Below are positions 10,865-20,103 of a stretch of 64,000 bases of DNA, piece by piece. Source of the stretch: Treponema denticola. GTDB taxonomy: Bacteria > Spirochaetota > Spirochaetia > Treponematales > Treponemataceae. Under the pieces are notes generated by a model, which worked only from the letters and a program-made list of their open reading frames with translations, was not told the DNA's origin and searched no databases. The stretch covers positions 1,798,001-1,862,000 of the forward strand of contig NZ_CP051302.1 of the NCBI RefSeq assembly GCF_024181405.1, in the 5' to 3' direction. The position numbers were made by a program, and so were the translations under genes. How positions within the stretch are numbered: position 1 is the stretch's first letter; the number at the start of each line of letters is the position of its first letter.

Positions 10865-12274
10865 TTAAAAATTATAAGTCTGCAAAACAGTTAAAATATA
10901 TGCCAATCTTTCAGCATAGTAATTAATTTGGGTGTCTTCTAAAAGGTTTTGAGCAGCATATAATTCGTGAATACTGCTCTTGCCCTGCTTATAGAGCTCT
11001 TCGGCAAGGGTAAAGTATTTTTTTTGAATTTCAAGGGAGGATTTTGACATTTCGGATGTAAATACGGCTCTTTCTATATTTTTTAATCCTTTCTTTTTTT
11101 CTTCTTCAAGGCTGCGTCTTAAAAAGGTCTCGTTCAAAGAGTTAATTTCTTTTAAAATTTTAAAATTTTTATTCAGCCTAAAATCATCATGTAATGGAGA
11201 AAGATTTATCCTTAAATTCATAGATACCGACCATTTAAGACTATGATTATCCTTCCAATAGCCCATAAAGGCTGTCGGAAAAGACGGATAATAGTCTTTC
11301 GACGGAAGCACATCAGCACCAAACGATAAAAAAAGCCTTGGAATACTATTATTAAAATTTTTAACCGACTGCATCCAAGAGACCTCATGCTGTAAAAGGC
11401 TCAGCTCATCCCCGGCCGATGCTTCTCTTTGAAGATAAAAGGCAAAATTTTCAAAAAAATCAAACCAAGAATCAATATCCTCGCTCAAATCACTAAAATT
11501 CAAACCCATAGATTCGATTTCACCCATAAGAGCATCATAGTTTTGTTCGGCTTGAAAAAGCAAAATTTCCTCCTGCCGAATCTTTTTGTTCTTTTCGGAA
11601 AAATCAAGAACAGAAAGCTTTCCTTGCGAAAATAAAATTTCGTTTTTTTGTTTTTCTTCGATATTCCAGTTTTGTACATTTTTTAAAAGCTCCAGCTTTT
11701 TCTTTAAGATTTTTTCCGAGCCTATAGCTGAAAGCATTTTTATGATTAAAGCCTTTTTATTTTTATCCTTTTCAAGCACGGAAAGCCGCTTTTTCCTTTG
11801 ATGCAGACCGAATTCCTGTTTTACAAAATCAGGCAGGGCAGCAGGCGCCATAAACCAAAGCGGGACATTCAGCCCGGCAGAAGAGCTAAATTTATAGGAA
11901 TAGTCCGGTTTATTGTCAAAAAAAATTCCGCATGATTGCTTACCTGTAAGATTAAGGCTCATGCCCAGAGGAAGCCTTTGACTGATCCCTAAGGATGCAG
12001 CAATATCAAAAGCCTTATAGTGCTTATCCAGTTCTGTGCCTGAAACAGAAGTATTTACATCAAGATACGGAAAAGGCATCCACCCTGCAAATTCCGAAAA
12101 CAGGAGTCTTTCATTAAATTTAAAGCTTAATTCCATTTTTTTATATTGCCGATTTTTTTGAAGAAGAGGATTTACCCTGTCAAAAAACTCGTTTATCCCG
12201 ACTTCCATTTTTATTTCAGCATTGGCCGAAAATAAAATAAGACCAAAAACTATATTTAACACAAACTCTTTCAT
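10865..12274 (-). CDS. TolC-like outer-membrane channel protein of the export operon
   Basis: 469 aa. It has a short signal peptide (MKEFVLNIVFGLILFSANA), alternating beta-strand-like and long coiled-coil segments, and a C-terminal region (YKQGKSSIHELYAAQNLLED) typical of the TolC/OEP family. Expected role: outer-membrane exit duct for the upstream ABC exporter and adaptor. The start overlaps the adaptor stop by 4 bp (ATGA), so translation is coupled. Sequence similarity to TolC is weak, and the assignment rests on fold pattern and operon position. Confidence 0.75.
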   Translation of the reverse strand: MKEFVLNIVFGLILFSANAEIKMEVGINEFFDRVNPLLQKNRQYKKMELSFKFNERLLFSEFAGWMPFPYLDVNTSVSGTELDKHYKAFDIAASLGISQRLPLGMSLNLTGKQSCGIFFDNKPDYSYKFSSSAGLNVPLWFMAPAALPDFVKQEFGLHQRKKRLSVLEKDKNKKALIIKMLSAIGSEKILKKKLELLKNVQNWNIEEKQKNEILFSQGKLSVLDFSEKNKKIRQEEILLFQAEQNYDALMGEIESMGLNFSDLSEDIDSWFDFFENFAFYLQREASAGDELSLLQHEVSWMQSVKNFNNSIPRLFLSFGADVLPSKDYYPSFPTAFMGYWKDNHSLKWSVSMNLRINLSPLHDDFRLNKNFKILKEINSLNETFLRRSLEEEKKKGLKNIERAVFTSEMSKSSLEIQKKYFTLAEELYKQGKSSIHELYAAQNLLEDTQINYYAERLAYILTVLQTYNF

Positions 12275-13410
12275 TTTACCTCCAATCTTTTTAGTATAAA
12301 TGACAGAATAGAACCTGTTTCGGTGATTATTGACGCCTCGGCATCCAATCCCACTTTTAGAAAATGAGCCATTCCCTTTTTATCCGGCAAGGTATTCCCA
12401 TCCAATTTTACAAAGACGGCATACTCGGAATTTTTTGCTCCCAAAAAAACATCGGGAAGTATGGTTTCCACTTGCCCGTCAAGACTGCCGAACTCATGAT
12501 GAGGAAAGGCCGGAAATTTTAAACGAACCTTCATATCTTCTCTTACAAGCCCGGCTTTCGAAGAAGGGAGTCTTAACACAACCCTAATGTTTTCACTTGA
12601 GGAAGGCACAATCTTTAATATTTCTTGGCCGCTAAAAACATTATCCCCGCAGTTAAGAGATGAAATTTCCTGCACTTCTCCCGAAATAGGAGCATAAACT
12701 GTAAAAAGTTTTAAACTTTCTTCCATTTTAAAAAGGGAATTGCTTAAATTTTCTTTTTGAAGCTCTAAGGCCTCTTTTTCGCTGAGAAGGGAATGGAAAA
12801 AAGAATTTTTATACTGCTCCAAGTCTCTTTTGCTTTTTTCAACATTTAGATTGAGAAGCTCAATTTTTTGGTTTGCCAAACTAAAATAAGGAAGAGCTTT
12901 TTCCTCTTCAAAAATCCTAGAATTCAGCTCCAAAGCTTTTTTCAAATTGGTTTTTACCGAAAAATAATTTTCCATCCGTTTATAAGCTATTTTTCTTTCA
13001 AATGGAACAAGCATTAAGTCTTTTTCAGCACTTTTTATGCAGGCCTCAGTATCCTTAATTTTTTGTTCGATTTTTATCATCAGATCCTCAAGGTTTTGCC
13101 TTTCCTTTTGGGCAACCGTATCGTCAATGTTTAAAAGAATAGCCCCTTTTTCGACATATTGACCTGAGGTAAAGTGAATATTTTGTATCTTCCCTGCCGT
13201 AAAACTTTTTACAAAGGAAACATTTTCTATGGGACGCACCATTCCTGAAGCCCTTACAACTTCTTCTTTTTTTCCTAAAATAAGCCAAGCCGTTGTGCAA
13301 AGAGCCAGAAGGCAGATAATTGAAATTACGGAACTGAAAATTCCCGTTTTTTGCTCTTGAAGCACCTCGCCGGTATAGGTTAAGTCCTCAACATATAAGA
13401 TGGATTTCAT
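12271..13410 (-). CDS. HlyD-family membrane fusion protein (export adaptor)
   Basis: 379 aa. It has one N-terminal membrane span (about residues 25-45), then a lipoyl-like half domain (SGQYVEKGAILLNIDD), a long coiled coil (about 110-215), the second half (YAPISGEVQEI) and a beta-barrel. This is the architecture of HlyD adaptors that bridge an inner-membrane ABC exporter to a TolC duct. ATGA overlaps with both neighbours show a single translational unit. Confidence 0.87.
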   Translation of the reverse strand: MKSILYVEDLTYTGEVLQEQKTGIFSSVISIICLLALCTTAWLILGKKEEVVRASGMVRPIENVSFVKSFTAGKIQNIHFTSGQYVEKGAILLNIDDTVAQKERQNLEDLMIKIEQKIKDTEACIKSAEKDLMLVPFERKIAYKRMENYFSVKTNLKKALELNSRIFEEEKALPYFSLANQKIELLNLNVEKSKRDLEQYKNSFFHSLLSEKEALELQKENLSNSLFKMEESLKLFTVYAPISGEVQEISSLNCGDNVFSGQEILKIVPSSSENIRVVLRLPSSKAGLVREDMKVRLKFPAFPHHEFGSLDGQVETILPDVFLGAKNSEYAVFVKLDGNTLPDKKGMAHFLKVGLDAEASIITETGSILSFILKRLEVK

Positions 13411-15563
13411 GCTACATACTCCTCCTTATTTTGAGTTTCCCACAATCTTGAATAAACCCCGTCTTTTTCGAGCAAGTCTGCGTGTGTTCCCGCCTCGGCT
13501 ATTTCGCCCTTATCGAACACGAAGATTTTATCGCAGTCCTTGATTGAGCTTAACCTGTGAGCAATGATTATTGAAGTCCGGCCTGCACCGATTTCTTTGA
13601 GAGTATTCAAAACTTCCGCTTCAGAAATTCCGTCCAGAGCTGAAGTAGCCTCATCCAAAATCAACATGGATGGATTGTGTAAAAGGATACGTGCAATAGC
13701 TATACGCTGCCTTTCTCCTCCGGAAAGGGTGGTGCCTTGCTCCCCGACAAGGGTATTGTACCTATCGGGCATGGATTCGATAAAAGAAGCAGCGCCTGAA
13801 ACCTCGGCAGCGGTCATCATCCGCCTGTAATCGCCGTTTCCCGAACTCCAATTTATATTTTCCGCTATCGTCCCCGAAAACAAGAGAATGTCCTGAGGAA
13901 CATAGCCTATTTGCTTACGATAAGAATCGTTTTTTAGGTCTTTTAGATTTATATCGTCTACAAAAATATCCCCCTCCTGTGCAGAATAAAATTTCATCAA
14001 AAGCTTTGCAAGGGTGGTCTTGCCGGAACCTGAAGCACCGACAAAGGCTACCCTTTCACCGGGATTTATACTTAAATTTATGTTCTTCAAATTTTTTGAA
14101 TGGGAATCGTAGCCGAAGGATAAATTTTTTATATCGATTTTGCCAGCAAGGCCATTCGATTCGATTTTTCCCTTATCCAAATTTTCTTCGGTTTCTTCAT
14201 CAAAGATTTCGGCAAGCCTTTCCGCCGCAACATAGGCCTCTTGAAGCTGAGGCTGCAGAGTTAAAAGCCTTGCAAGAGGATCCAAAAAATAACCTGAAAG
14301 GATGACAAAGGAAATTAATTGGCCTAAAGACATTGAACCGTTTAAGATATTTAAACTTCCGAGCCAATAAATAGCCAAGGTTCCGCATCTTCCGATAAAA
14401 TTTTGGAGGCTGTTTTGATAATTGGAAAAAGATGCAAGTTTGATACCCTTTCTGATGGCATTTACGATTTTAAACTCGGCTCTTTCAAGGGCCTTAGATT
14501 CGGCACCCAAGGCTTTGATTGTAGCTATTCCGTTTAGGCTTTCAACAATACAGGAGTGTTTTTCGGCCTCTGCGGAGGCCCTGGCCCTTATCATTTTTTG
14601 ATAAGGTCTTGCATAAAACCATACCAAAACCGAACTTACCACAACAGGAACAAGGGCTGCAACAAGCAAATTGGAACCGAGGGAGATTAAAAATATTGCT
14701 CCGAAAATAAGCATCAAGGAGTCTAAAACAACGGTCAAGGCCGTAGCGGAAATAACCTGCCTTATCGTAACCGTATCGTTCATTCTTGCAACAAGCTCTC
14801 CGGTCTTTTTTTCGGTAAAAAAGCGCATCGGCAAATGAAGGATATGCTCAAAATATCGATACACCAAAACCGTATCAATCTTATAACTCATACTCATCAG
14901 CAGCTGATTCCTAGCCAACCCCAAAAGACTTCTAAAAATAATTACGCCCAAAAAACCTACCGAAAAACCGGTAAGGGTCTCTCTTAAATTGGAACTTAGT
15001 ACCTCATCAATCAAAAACCTAAAATAAAACGCACTAATAATGCCCAAAAAAGACAGGATAACGCTCGCAATTAAAATTTCCGCGCATATCTTTTTGTGCG
15101 ATTTTAGAATAGGCAAAAATCTGGTTAAGCCCTTTGATGAAGACCCCTTGTCTGAAAAATCCGGCCGGGGCAAAAGTACAAAAAACACCCCTGTCCAATT
15201 TTTTTGAAAAACCTCTGTGTTTATCTTTTTATATCCTTCGGAAGGATCCGCCAAATAAACATAGTTTGAATCCGATTTATAAACGACAAGATAATGGTTA
15301 TCGCTCCCCCTTACAGCATGAGCAATAAAGGGCATAGGAATATTTTTTGGAATTTCTTTTGATTCAGAAACAGCCCCTCGGCATGAAAACCCTAAGGTCT
15401 CGGCAGCATGAATTATGCCCAAACCTGAGGCTCCCTTCTTACCGCCTTGAAGCAGCCTTCTTATCTTGCCCATATCGATAGGCTTCTCATAATGCCTGCA
15501 TATATTTGCAATACATGCAGCTCCGCAATCTTCGCGGTTTTTTTGTAAAATTATATTTTTCAT
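13407..15563 (-). CDS. peptidase-containing ABC exporter (bacteriocin/peptide type)
   Basis: 718 aa. N-terminal C39 peptidase domain with an intact triad (Cys13 in EDCGAAC, His90 in DNHYLVVY, Asp106). A six-helix ABC membrane domain follows (about 150-450), then a nucleotide-binding domain with Walker A GASGSGKTT, signature LSGGERQR, Walker B LILDEATSAL and H-loop AHRLSS. C39 exporters cut double-glycine leaders while secreting the peptide. The catalytic residues are present, so it should be an active processing exporter. No double-glycine precursor is visible nearby. Confidence 0.92.
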   Translation of the reverse strand: MKNIILQKNREDCGAACIANICRHYEKPIDMGKIRRLLQGGKKGASGLGIIHAAETLGFSCRGAVSESKEIPKNIPMPFIAHAVRGSDNHYLVVYKSDSNYVYLADPSEGYKKINTEVFQKNWTGVFFVLLPRPDFSDKGSSSKGLTRFLPILKSHKKICAEILIASVILSFLGIISAFYFRFLIDEVLSSNLRETLTGFSVGFLGVIIFRSLLGLARNQLLMSMSYKIDTVLVYRYFEHILHLPMRFFTEKKTGELVARMNDTVTIRQVISATALTVVLDSLMLIFGAIFLISLGSNLLVAALVPVVVSSVLVWFYARPYQKMIRARASAEAEKHSCIVESLNGIATIKALGAESKALERAEFKIVNAIRKGIKLASFSNYQNSLQNFIGRCGTLAIYWLGSLNILNGSMSLGQLISFVILSGYFLDPLARLLTLQPQLQEAYVAAERLAEIFDEETEENLDKGKIESNGLAGKIDIKNLSFGYDSHSKNLKNINLSINPGERVAFVGASGSGKTTLAKLLMKFYSAQEGDIFVDDINLKDLKNDSYRKQIGYVPQDILLFSGTIAENINWSSGNGDYRRMMTAAEVSGAASFIESMPDRYNTLVGEQGTTLSGGERQRIAIARILLHNPSMLILDEATSALDGISEAEVLNTLKEIGAGRTSIIIAHRLSSIKDCDKIFVFDKGEIAEAGTHADLLEKDGVYSRLWETQNKEEYVA

Positions 15564-15643
15564 ATATACCTCTCTATAATTCTTATAGTTTTTTTTTGTA
15601 ATTAATAGTAATTTTTTAAATATGTGAGAAAAAAAATTACAGC

Positions 15644-15672
15644 TTGAAAAAAGAGTAAAAAAAGAGTATTAT
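15644..15672 (+). promoter_or_regulatory. promoter of the lipoprotein/LysM pair
   Basis: TTGAAA at 15644-15649, 17-bp spacer, TATTAT at 15667-15672. It lies 28 bp upstream of the lipoprotein ATG with its GGGAGGT ribosome-binding site. The region is divergent from the export operon. Confidence 0.7.
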
Positions 15673-15699
15673 TAGTTAATATCAAATGGGAGGTATTTA

Positions 15700-16767
15700 A
15701 TGAAGAAAAATTATAAATTACTGATTTTGATGTCTATCCTTGTGCCGCTTTTTTTTGCATCATGTGCATCAAAGCAAAAAACACAAGATATTCCGCCTGA
15801 GCCGAAAGTAGAAGAAGTAAAGGCTCCAGTTGTAGAAAAAGAAGAGCCTAAACAGGAAGTTGTTAAGCCGGAAGTACCCAAGACTGACCCTCTTCTTGCT
15901 GAACTAAAACTTTTTCAAGGTCAAAACGGAAAGGTTAACAAGGCGAGAAAAAAGGCTGTAGAGCTGGGCGCCGATAAGGCCTATGCAGAGCTTTTCCAAG
16001 TTCCGGAGACCTTAAGACAAAAGGCCGACTCTGATGCACAAGCCGGAAACTATAAAGCCGCAATTGCAAAATATAATGAAGCCATCATCAGATATGACAC
16101 TCTTTCAAATCTAATGAATGCGGCAACTTTAAGGACCGAAATTGAAAGCAATAACTTTGGAAGCTATTCACCGGCAGACTATGTTGAGGCCGAAAGATTT
16201 TCGATCAACACTATAGATCATTACCCCTTAGACCATAAGATGGCAAAAGAATCTTCGGAAGATGCTTTGAAGCTTTATAAAAAAGTCGCAGCTAAGGGAT
16301 ACCTTGAATCTGCCAAAAAGTCAAAAGACACTGCAAAAGAGTACAAAGATGACTGCGATTCTATCAAGGTTGCAAGAAGCAGAAAAGAAGACTACAACAA
16401 GGCAGTTAGAATCTATAACCGCGGAAAGTCGGCTGCAGACAGGTCCGATTATAAGGAGGCCTACACGTCGTATAATGAAGCAGCAAAACTTTTTGCAAAA
16501 CTATACGAAGAGGTTTCTTTAAAAAAGGCAGAAGCCGAAAAAGCTATGGCTGAGGCTGCAAAACGGCAGCAGGAAAGCTCGGCCCTCGCTTTAGAAGCTG
16601 ATAAGGAAGCACCATTGACCGAGGCCGGAGAAGGCTTCACTGAAGGAAACCTTGATTTACAAAACCTGTCCACACCTCAGACCGGAGCGCCTGTTGAAAA
16701 CATCAACACCAAGGGCGATGCACCTGCAAACACAGGAAATAACCAAACAACAGGAGGAGGCCGATAA
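15700..16767 (+). CDS. TPR-like lipoprotein, conserved in treponemes
   Basis: 355 aa. Lipoprotein signal with lipobox FASC (Cys23). A Pro/Glu/Lys-rich linker (about 25-65) follows, then helical repeat motifs resembling tetratricopeptides (GNYKAAIAKYNEAIIRY; SDYKEAYTSYNEAAKLF), and a low-complexity tail ending TTGGGR. It is probably an envelope protein; its exact role is unknown. The stop overlaps the next ATG (TAATG), so the pair is translated together. Confidence 0.8.
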   Translation: MKKNYKLLILMSILVPLFFASCASKQKTQDIPPEPKVEEVKAPVVEKEEPKQEVVKPEVPKTDPLLAELKLFQGQNGKVNKARKKAVELGADKAYAELFQVPETLRQKADSDAQAGNYKAAIAKYNEAIIRYDTLSNLMNAATLRTEIESNNFGSYSPADYVEAERFSINTIDHYPLDHKMAKESSEDALKLYKKVAAKGYLESAKKSKDTAKEYKDDCDSIKVARSRKEDYNKAVRIYNRGKSAADRSDYKEAYTSYNEAAKLFAKLYEEVSLKKAEAEKAMAEAAKRQQESSALALEADKEAPLTEAGEGFTEGNLDLQNLSTPQTGAPVENINTKGDAPANTGNNQTTGGGR

Positions 16768-17468
16768 TGAAAAAACTTATCACAATCTTAATATTTTTGA
16801 CGGTTTTAATACCGCTTGTTGCTCTCTCCTATGATGACAACGAATACCAGAGAAAAAGCAGGGCTTATACTGAACTTGCAGCGAAGGCCTATGATGAAGG
16901 AGATTACGAAGCCTCGATAGAATATTCAAAGCTTGCAGAAAGCTATGCACAGCAGTCGGCGGATTTTATTCAAAGAATGCTGGCTAAAACCGAAGCTGAA
17001 CAGGAAATGAACAAGGCACGTACCAGATTCACTTGGGCAAAGGCAAACGGAGCTGAAGAAAAATATCCCGATGCCTATAGGACTGCAGAAGAAGCCTTAA
17101 ACGCAGGAAGCATAGCCTTCGATAACGAAAACTATGATGTAGCAGTCGTATGTGCCCAAAGAGTAATGGACGCTCTTTCGGTAGTTAAGGGAAAGGATGA
17201 CACAGGTCTTGCAGAGCTTCCTTCTCAATATAGAATCAGGACATGGAGAGGAGAAAAGGACTGTTTGTGGAATATAGCAGCCAAAAAGGAAGTCTATGGA
17301 AATCCCTTTATGTGGCGTAAGCTGTATGAGGCTAACAAGGATAAGCTCCCTGATGCAAACAATCCAAACTGGGTAGAACCGGATATTATTTTAACGATTC
17401 CGTCCATTAAAGGCGAAAAAAGATCAGGTCTCTACGATCCTTCAAAAACCTATAAACGGTTTAAATAA
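16767..17468 (+). CDS. periplasmic TPR/LysM-like protein
   Basis: 233 aa with a signal peptide (about 1-20). It has two short TPR-like helices (YDEGDYEASIEYSKLAESYA and a second around 105-130), then a C-terminal block (about 168-215) with the LysM pattern: W-x-I-A, W-x-K-L-Y-E-A-N, ending ILTIP. LysM domains bind peptidoglycan glycan. With the preceding lipoprotein it may form a cell-wall-linked unit. The function is inferred. Confidence 0.78.
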   Translation: MKKLITILIFLTVLIPLVALSYDDNEYQRKSRAYTELAAKAYDEGDYEASIEYSKLAESYAQQSADFIQRMLAKTEAEQEMNKARTRFTWAKANGAEEKYPDAYRTAEEALNAGSIAFDNENYDVAVVCAQRVMDALSVVKGKDDTGLAELPSQYRIRTWRGEKDCLWNIAAKKEVYGNPFMWRKLYEANKDKLPDANNPNWVEPDIILTIPSIKGEKRSGLYDPSKTYKRFK

Positions 17469-17489
17469 GAATTCGGCTAAAATTAAAAA

Positions 17490-17525
17490 AGCCTCCAAAA
17501 TCTTTTAGACTTTGGAGGTTTTCTT
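17490..17525 (+). terminator. rho-independent terminator after LysM-like gene
   Basis: Stem GCCTCCAAA (17491-17499) with TTTGGAGGT (17511-17519), then TTTTCTT. It is placed between convergent genes and probably works on both strands. Confidence 0.8.
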
Positions 17526-17536
17526 ATTAAGAGCTT

Positions 17537-19894
17537 TTACTTAAGTCCCATCAAGGTTTTAACATCGGTAATCTCATACCCCATTTCGGTTAAAACATCT
17601 ATCAATAGCTGTAAATTATAATAAAGATAATCGCTCCTAGTTGAAAGGCTTCTGCCAATGCGTATGGGAATTATAGAACCCGGCTGAACCGCATCAGCTA
17701 TATCTTCAATTAATTCTGCAGAAGTCTTATAAAGAGAAGGAACGGCAAATTTTTCATCGGGGCTAAGCCAATCGGCTACCCTAACATCAGGCGAAATAAA
17801 AACATAACCGGCATTTTTTCCGGCATTTAAAATAAGGGAGGAAGAAATATAATGAGGAGTATGCCAGATAAGGGAAAGCTCGGAACCTGTAAGAGAATAA
17901 AAATTATCTTCATTACGGGCCAGTCCCTGCTTTATAAAATTATCGTCTATACGATAAGCCGTATCGTTCAAATTCCATGTGGTAAAGAAAAGGGAACCGC
18001 ATTGGTGTCCGCTTTTTACAATCTCTTTTACGGCATTGGGGTTTTGCCTCATTGCTTCACCATTTATAAAAAAAGTTGAACTTATATTATTCTTTTTTAA
18101 GGTATAAAGAATGCTCGCAATTCCGTCCATATCATCCATGGCATCAAAGACTAAGGCAACCCGTTTTTTCCCGCTTCGGCTTCCATGCGAAAAAACGGAA
18201 GAAGAATTGGCACTTTCATAAGAAATCTTTTTTTGAGTTTTTTCCTTTAAAAAGTTTCCGTCTTCCAAAAGCGGACGGGTTATAAAATCTTTAAGACGGC
18301 GAATATAAATCATATTAGCAAAATAGCCCGAATTTGAATCTATGTAAATTCTATCCGAAAGATTAGCGTTTTTCTTTTGCATGATTTTTTTTGAAGAATG
18401 AGTCCATTTTAAATTTGAAACATATTGCAAGACATCTGCATTATCGGAGTCCTGAGGAGCGCCATCCGTCTCATTATTCCGGACGCTTTTCAAACTTATT
18501 AAAATTTCCTTGCCTGAGTCCGCCCAGCTATAATCCTGCATTGACGAAACGGAAATCTTTTTCCTGCCTGTATCGGAAGAACTATCGTTAAGATTATACT
18601 CGTAAATATAATTTTCACCGCCTAAAAAAAAGGTAAAATTATTTTTCCAAACAGCCGAGACAATTTTTTCATCAGAAAAAACATCTAGCTTTTTCCATGA
18701 AGGTGCACCGTTTTCTTCCGTGAGCGAAGTATCATAAAAAACAACTCCCTCGTCTTCCTTAAAAACGGCAACTTCAAAATTAGTGGAAGCTGCAAGAAAC
18801 GAGCTTTTTTCGGTGACGGGAATTTTTTCAAAACTTGAAGAAGAAGGAAGAATTTGCCATGCCCTTAAAATTTTTGAGCCGCCTGCAAGACCTTCGGCAA
18901 AAACAATTGGGGAATTATCTTTCCAATGAACGGAAACTTCAGCGGTATTTCCAGGAAGCAATAAATAGGGAATAGAATCCGAGGAGTAAACATTGACATA
19001 ATCGTCTCCATCCAGTTTAATGCGGTAAACATTTCTTTTGCCTTTAACAAAAACGGCGGTCTTGCCGTCAGGTGCTATAAAAACAGAATCAAAGGCCGGA
19101 GAAAAATCCGAAGGGATTTTTGCAGCAAGCTTTCCTGCAGAAAATAAGGGCGCATAAAAAGCCTTTGTAAAAAGCTCGGTGGAAGAAACCCTGTAAAGAG
19201 CATTCCCCGATAAAAAAACAAATTCCGAAGATGAAATCCATTTTAAATTCTTTATTTTACCTTGAGAAAGTTTTCTAAAATTCTTATCCGTAAAAGTAGA
19301 TTCCGAAAACCACTCAGGTCTGGCAAAATAAATTACTCCATCATCTTCATATAAAATAATCTTTGAATCAGGCGACCAAGATACGGGAAGATCATTTCGA
19401 ACATTTTTGTTACTCAATATATATCTTCTGCCGGTATCGGTGTCCATCAGTACGAGCCGTCCGAAAACAAGGGTGGAGGGCTCGACCAATGCAAGCCATC
19501 TTCCGTCAGGGCTTGCTTTTATATTGTTAAGAGCGCCTATCTTTGAAGAATTGGATGCCGAAAGAGGTTCAAAATCGGAATGGGAATCGACAGCTCCTGA
19601 CTTGAGGTCGAGCCTTATGATACCGAAACGGTTTGAAACCTGTAAAAATTTATTGTTTCCTAAAAGCTGCAATTTTTCGGGAAAAAATGTAAGCTGCTCT
19701 ATTTTATTATTTTCATTCGAATATTTAAAAAGAGTTTTATATGAATAACCCTCATAAGCATCTGCCTTGATATCGAATAAAATATCGCCTTCAGTATTTA
19801 TATCGGCAGATTCAAAAGATAGCTCGGAATGGAGGTTTAGCAAACTAAAAAAAATAAAGCAAACCGGTAAGGCAAATTTTAATTTTTTTTTCAT
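17537..19894 (-). CDS. beta-propeller protein with C-terminal NodB-like (polysaccharide deacetylase) domain
   Basis: 785 aa, exported (signal peptide about 1-22). The N-terminal two thirds hold PD40/TolB-like propeller blades (ASPDGRWLALVEP, SWSPDSKIILYED, IAPDGKTAVFVKG). From about residue 577 a NodB-type fold follows. The family's TFDDG motif is VFDAMDD here (Asp584), and the HxxxH metal pair is reduced to a single His (His630 in GHQCGS). The catalytic metal site therefore looks degenerate and the domain may be a binding module. GGAG precedes the ATG. Confidence 0.75.
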   Translation of the reverse strand: MKKKLKFALPVCFIFFSLLNLHSELSFESADINTEGDILFDIKADAYEGYSYKTLFKYSNENNKIEQLTFFPEKLQLLGNNKFLQVSNRFGIIRLDLKSGAVDSHSDFEPLSASNSSKIGALNNIKASPDGRWLALVEPSTLVFGRLVLMDTDTGRRYILSNKNVRNDLPVSWSPDSKIILYEDDGVIYFARPEWFSESTFTDKNFRKLSQGKIKNLKWISSSEFVFLSGNALYRVSSTELFTKAFYAPLFSAGKLAAKIPSDFSPAFDSVFIAPDGKTAVFVKGKRNVYRIKLDGDDYVNVYSSDSIPYLLLPGNTAEVSVHWKDNSPIVFAEGLAGGSKILRAWQILPSSSSFEKIPVTEKSSFLAASTNFEVAVFKEDEGVVFYDTSLTEENGAPSWKKLDVFSDEKIVSAVWKNNFTFFLGGENYIYEYNLNDSSSDTGRKKISVSSMQDYSWADSGKEILISLKSVRNNETDGAPQDSDNADVLQYVSNLKWTHSSKKIMQKKNANLSDRIYIDSNSGYFANMIYIRRLKDFITRPLLEDGNFLKEKTQKKISYESANSSSVFSHGSRSGKKRVALVFDAMDDMDGIASILYTLKKNNISSTFFINGEAMRQNPNAVKEIVKSGHQCGSLFFTTWNLNDTAYRIDDNFIKQGLARNEDNFYSLTGSELSLIWHTPHYISSSLILNAGKNAGYVFISPDVRVADWLSPDEKFAVPSLYKTSAELIEDIADAVQPGSIIPIRIGRSLSTRSDYLYYNLQLLIDVLTEMGYEITDVKTLMGLK

Positions 19895-19904
19895 AAAAAC
19901 TCCA

Positions 19905-20087
19905 TCAATTTTCAGTCAATATATTTGAATGGGTGTTAATAATATCGGTCAACTCTTCTTCAAGTTTTTCCAAAGATTCTTCCATCTCGGTTATTTTTTT
20001 TATTGCGATTTTTTTTTGCATTTCACCCATTTTACCGAAGGCTTCATCTATTGCTTCGCAGTCTTCACAGGCCATTGTTTTATTCAT
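19905..20087 (-). CDS. small coiled-coil protein, unrecognised
   Basis: 60 aa from ATG at 20085-20087, chosen because GGAG lies 9 nt upstream (a GTG two codons before it lacks spacing). A CEDCEAID motif near the N-terminus precedes a strongly charged helix (EMEESLEKLEEELTDI). It lies between the 202-aa gene and the propeller gene in the same direction with short gaps, so it is probably co-transcribed. The Cys pair could bind a metal. No family recognised. Confidence 0.6.
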   Translation of the reverse strand: MNKTMACEDCEAIDEAFGKMGEMQKKIAIKKITEMEESLEKLEEELTDIINTHSNILTEN

Positions 20088-20103
20088 TTTAAGCACTCCA
20101 TAT

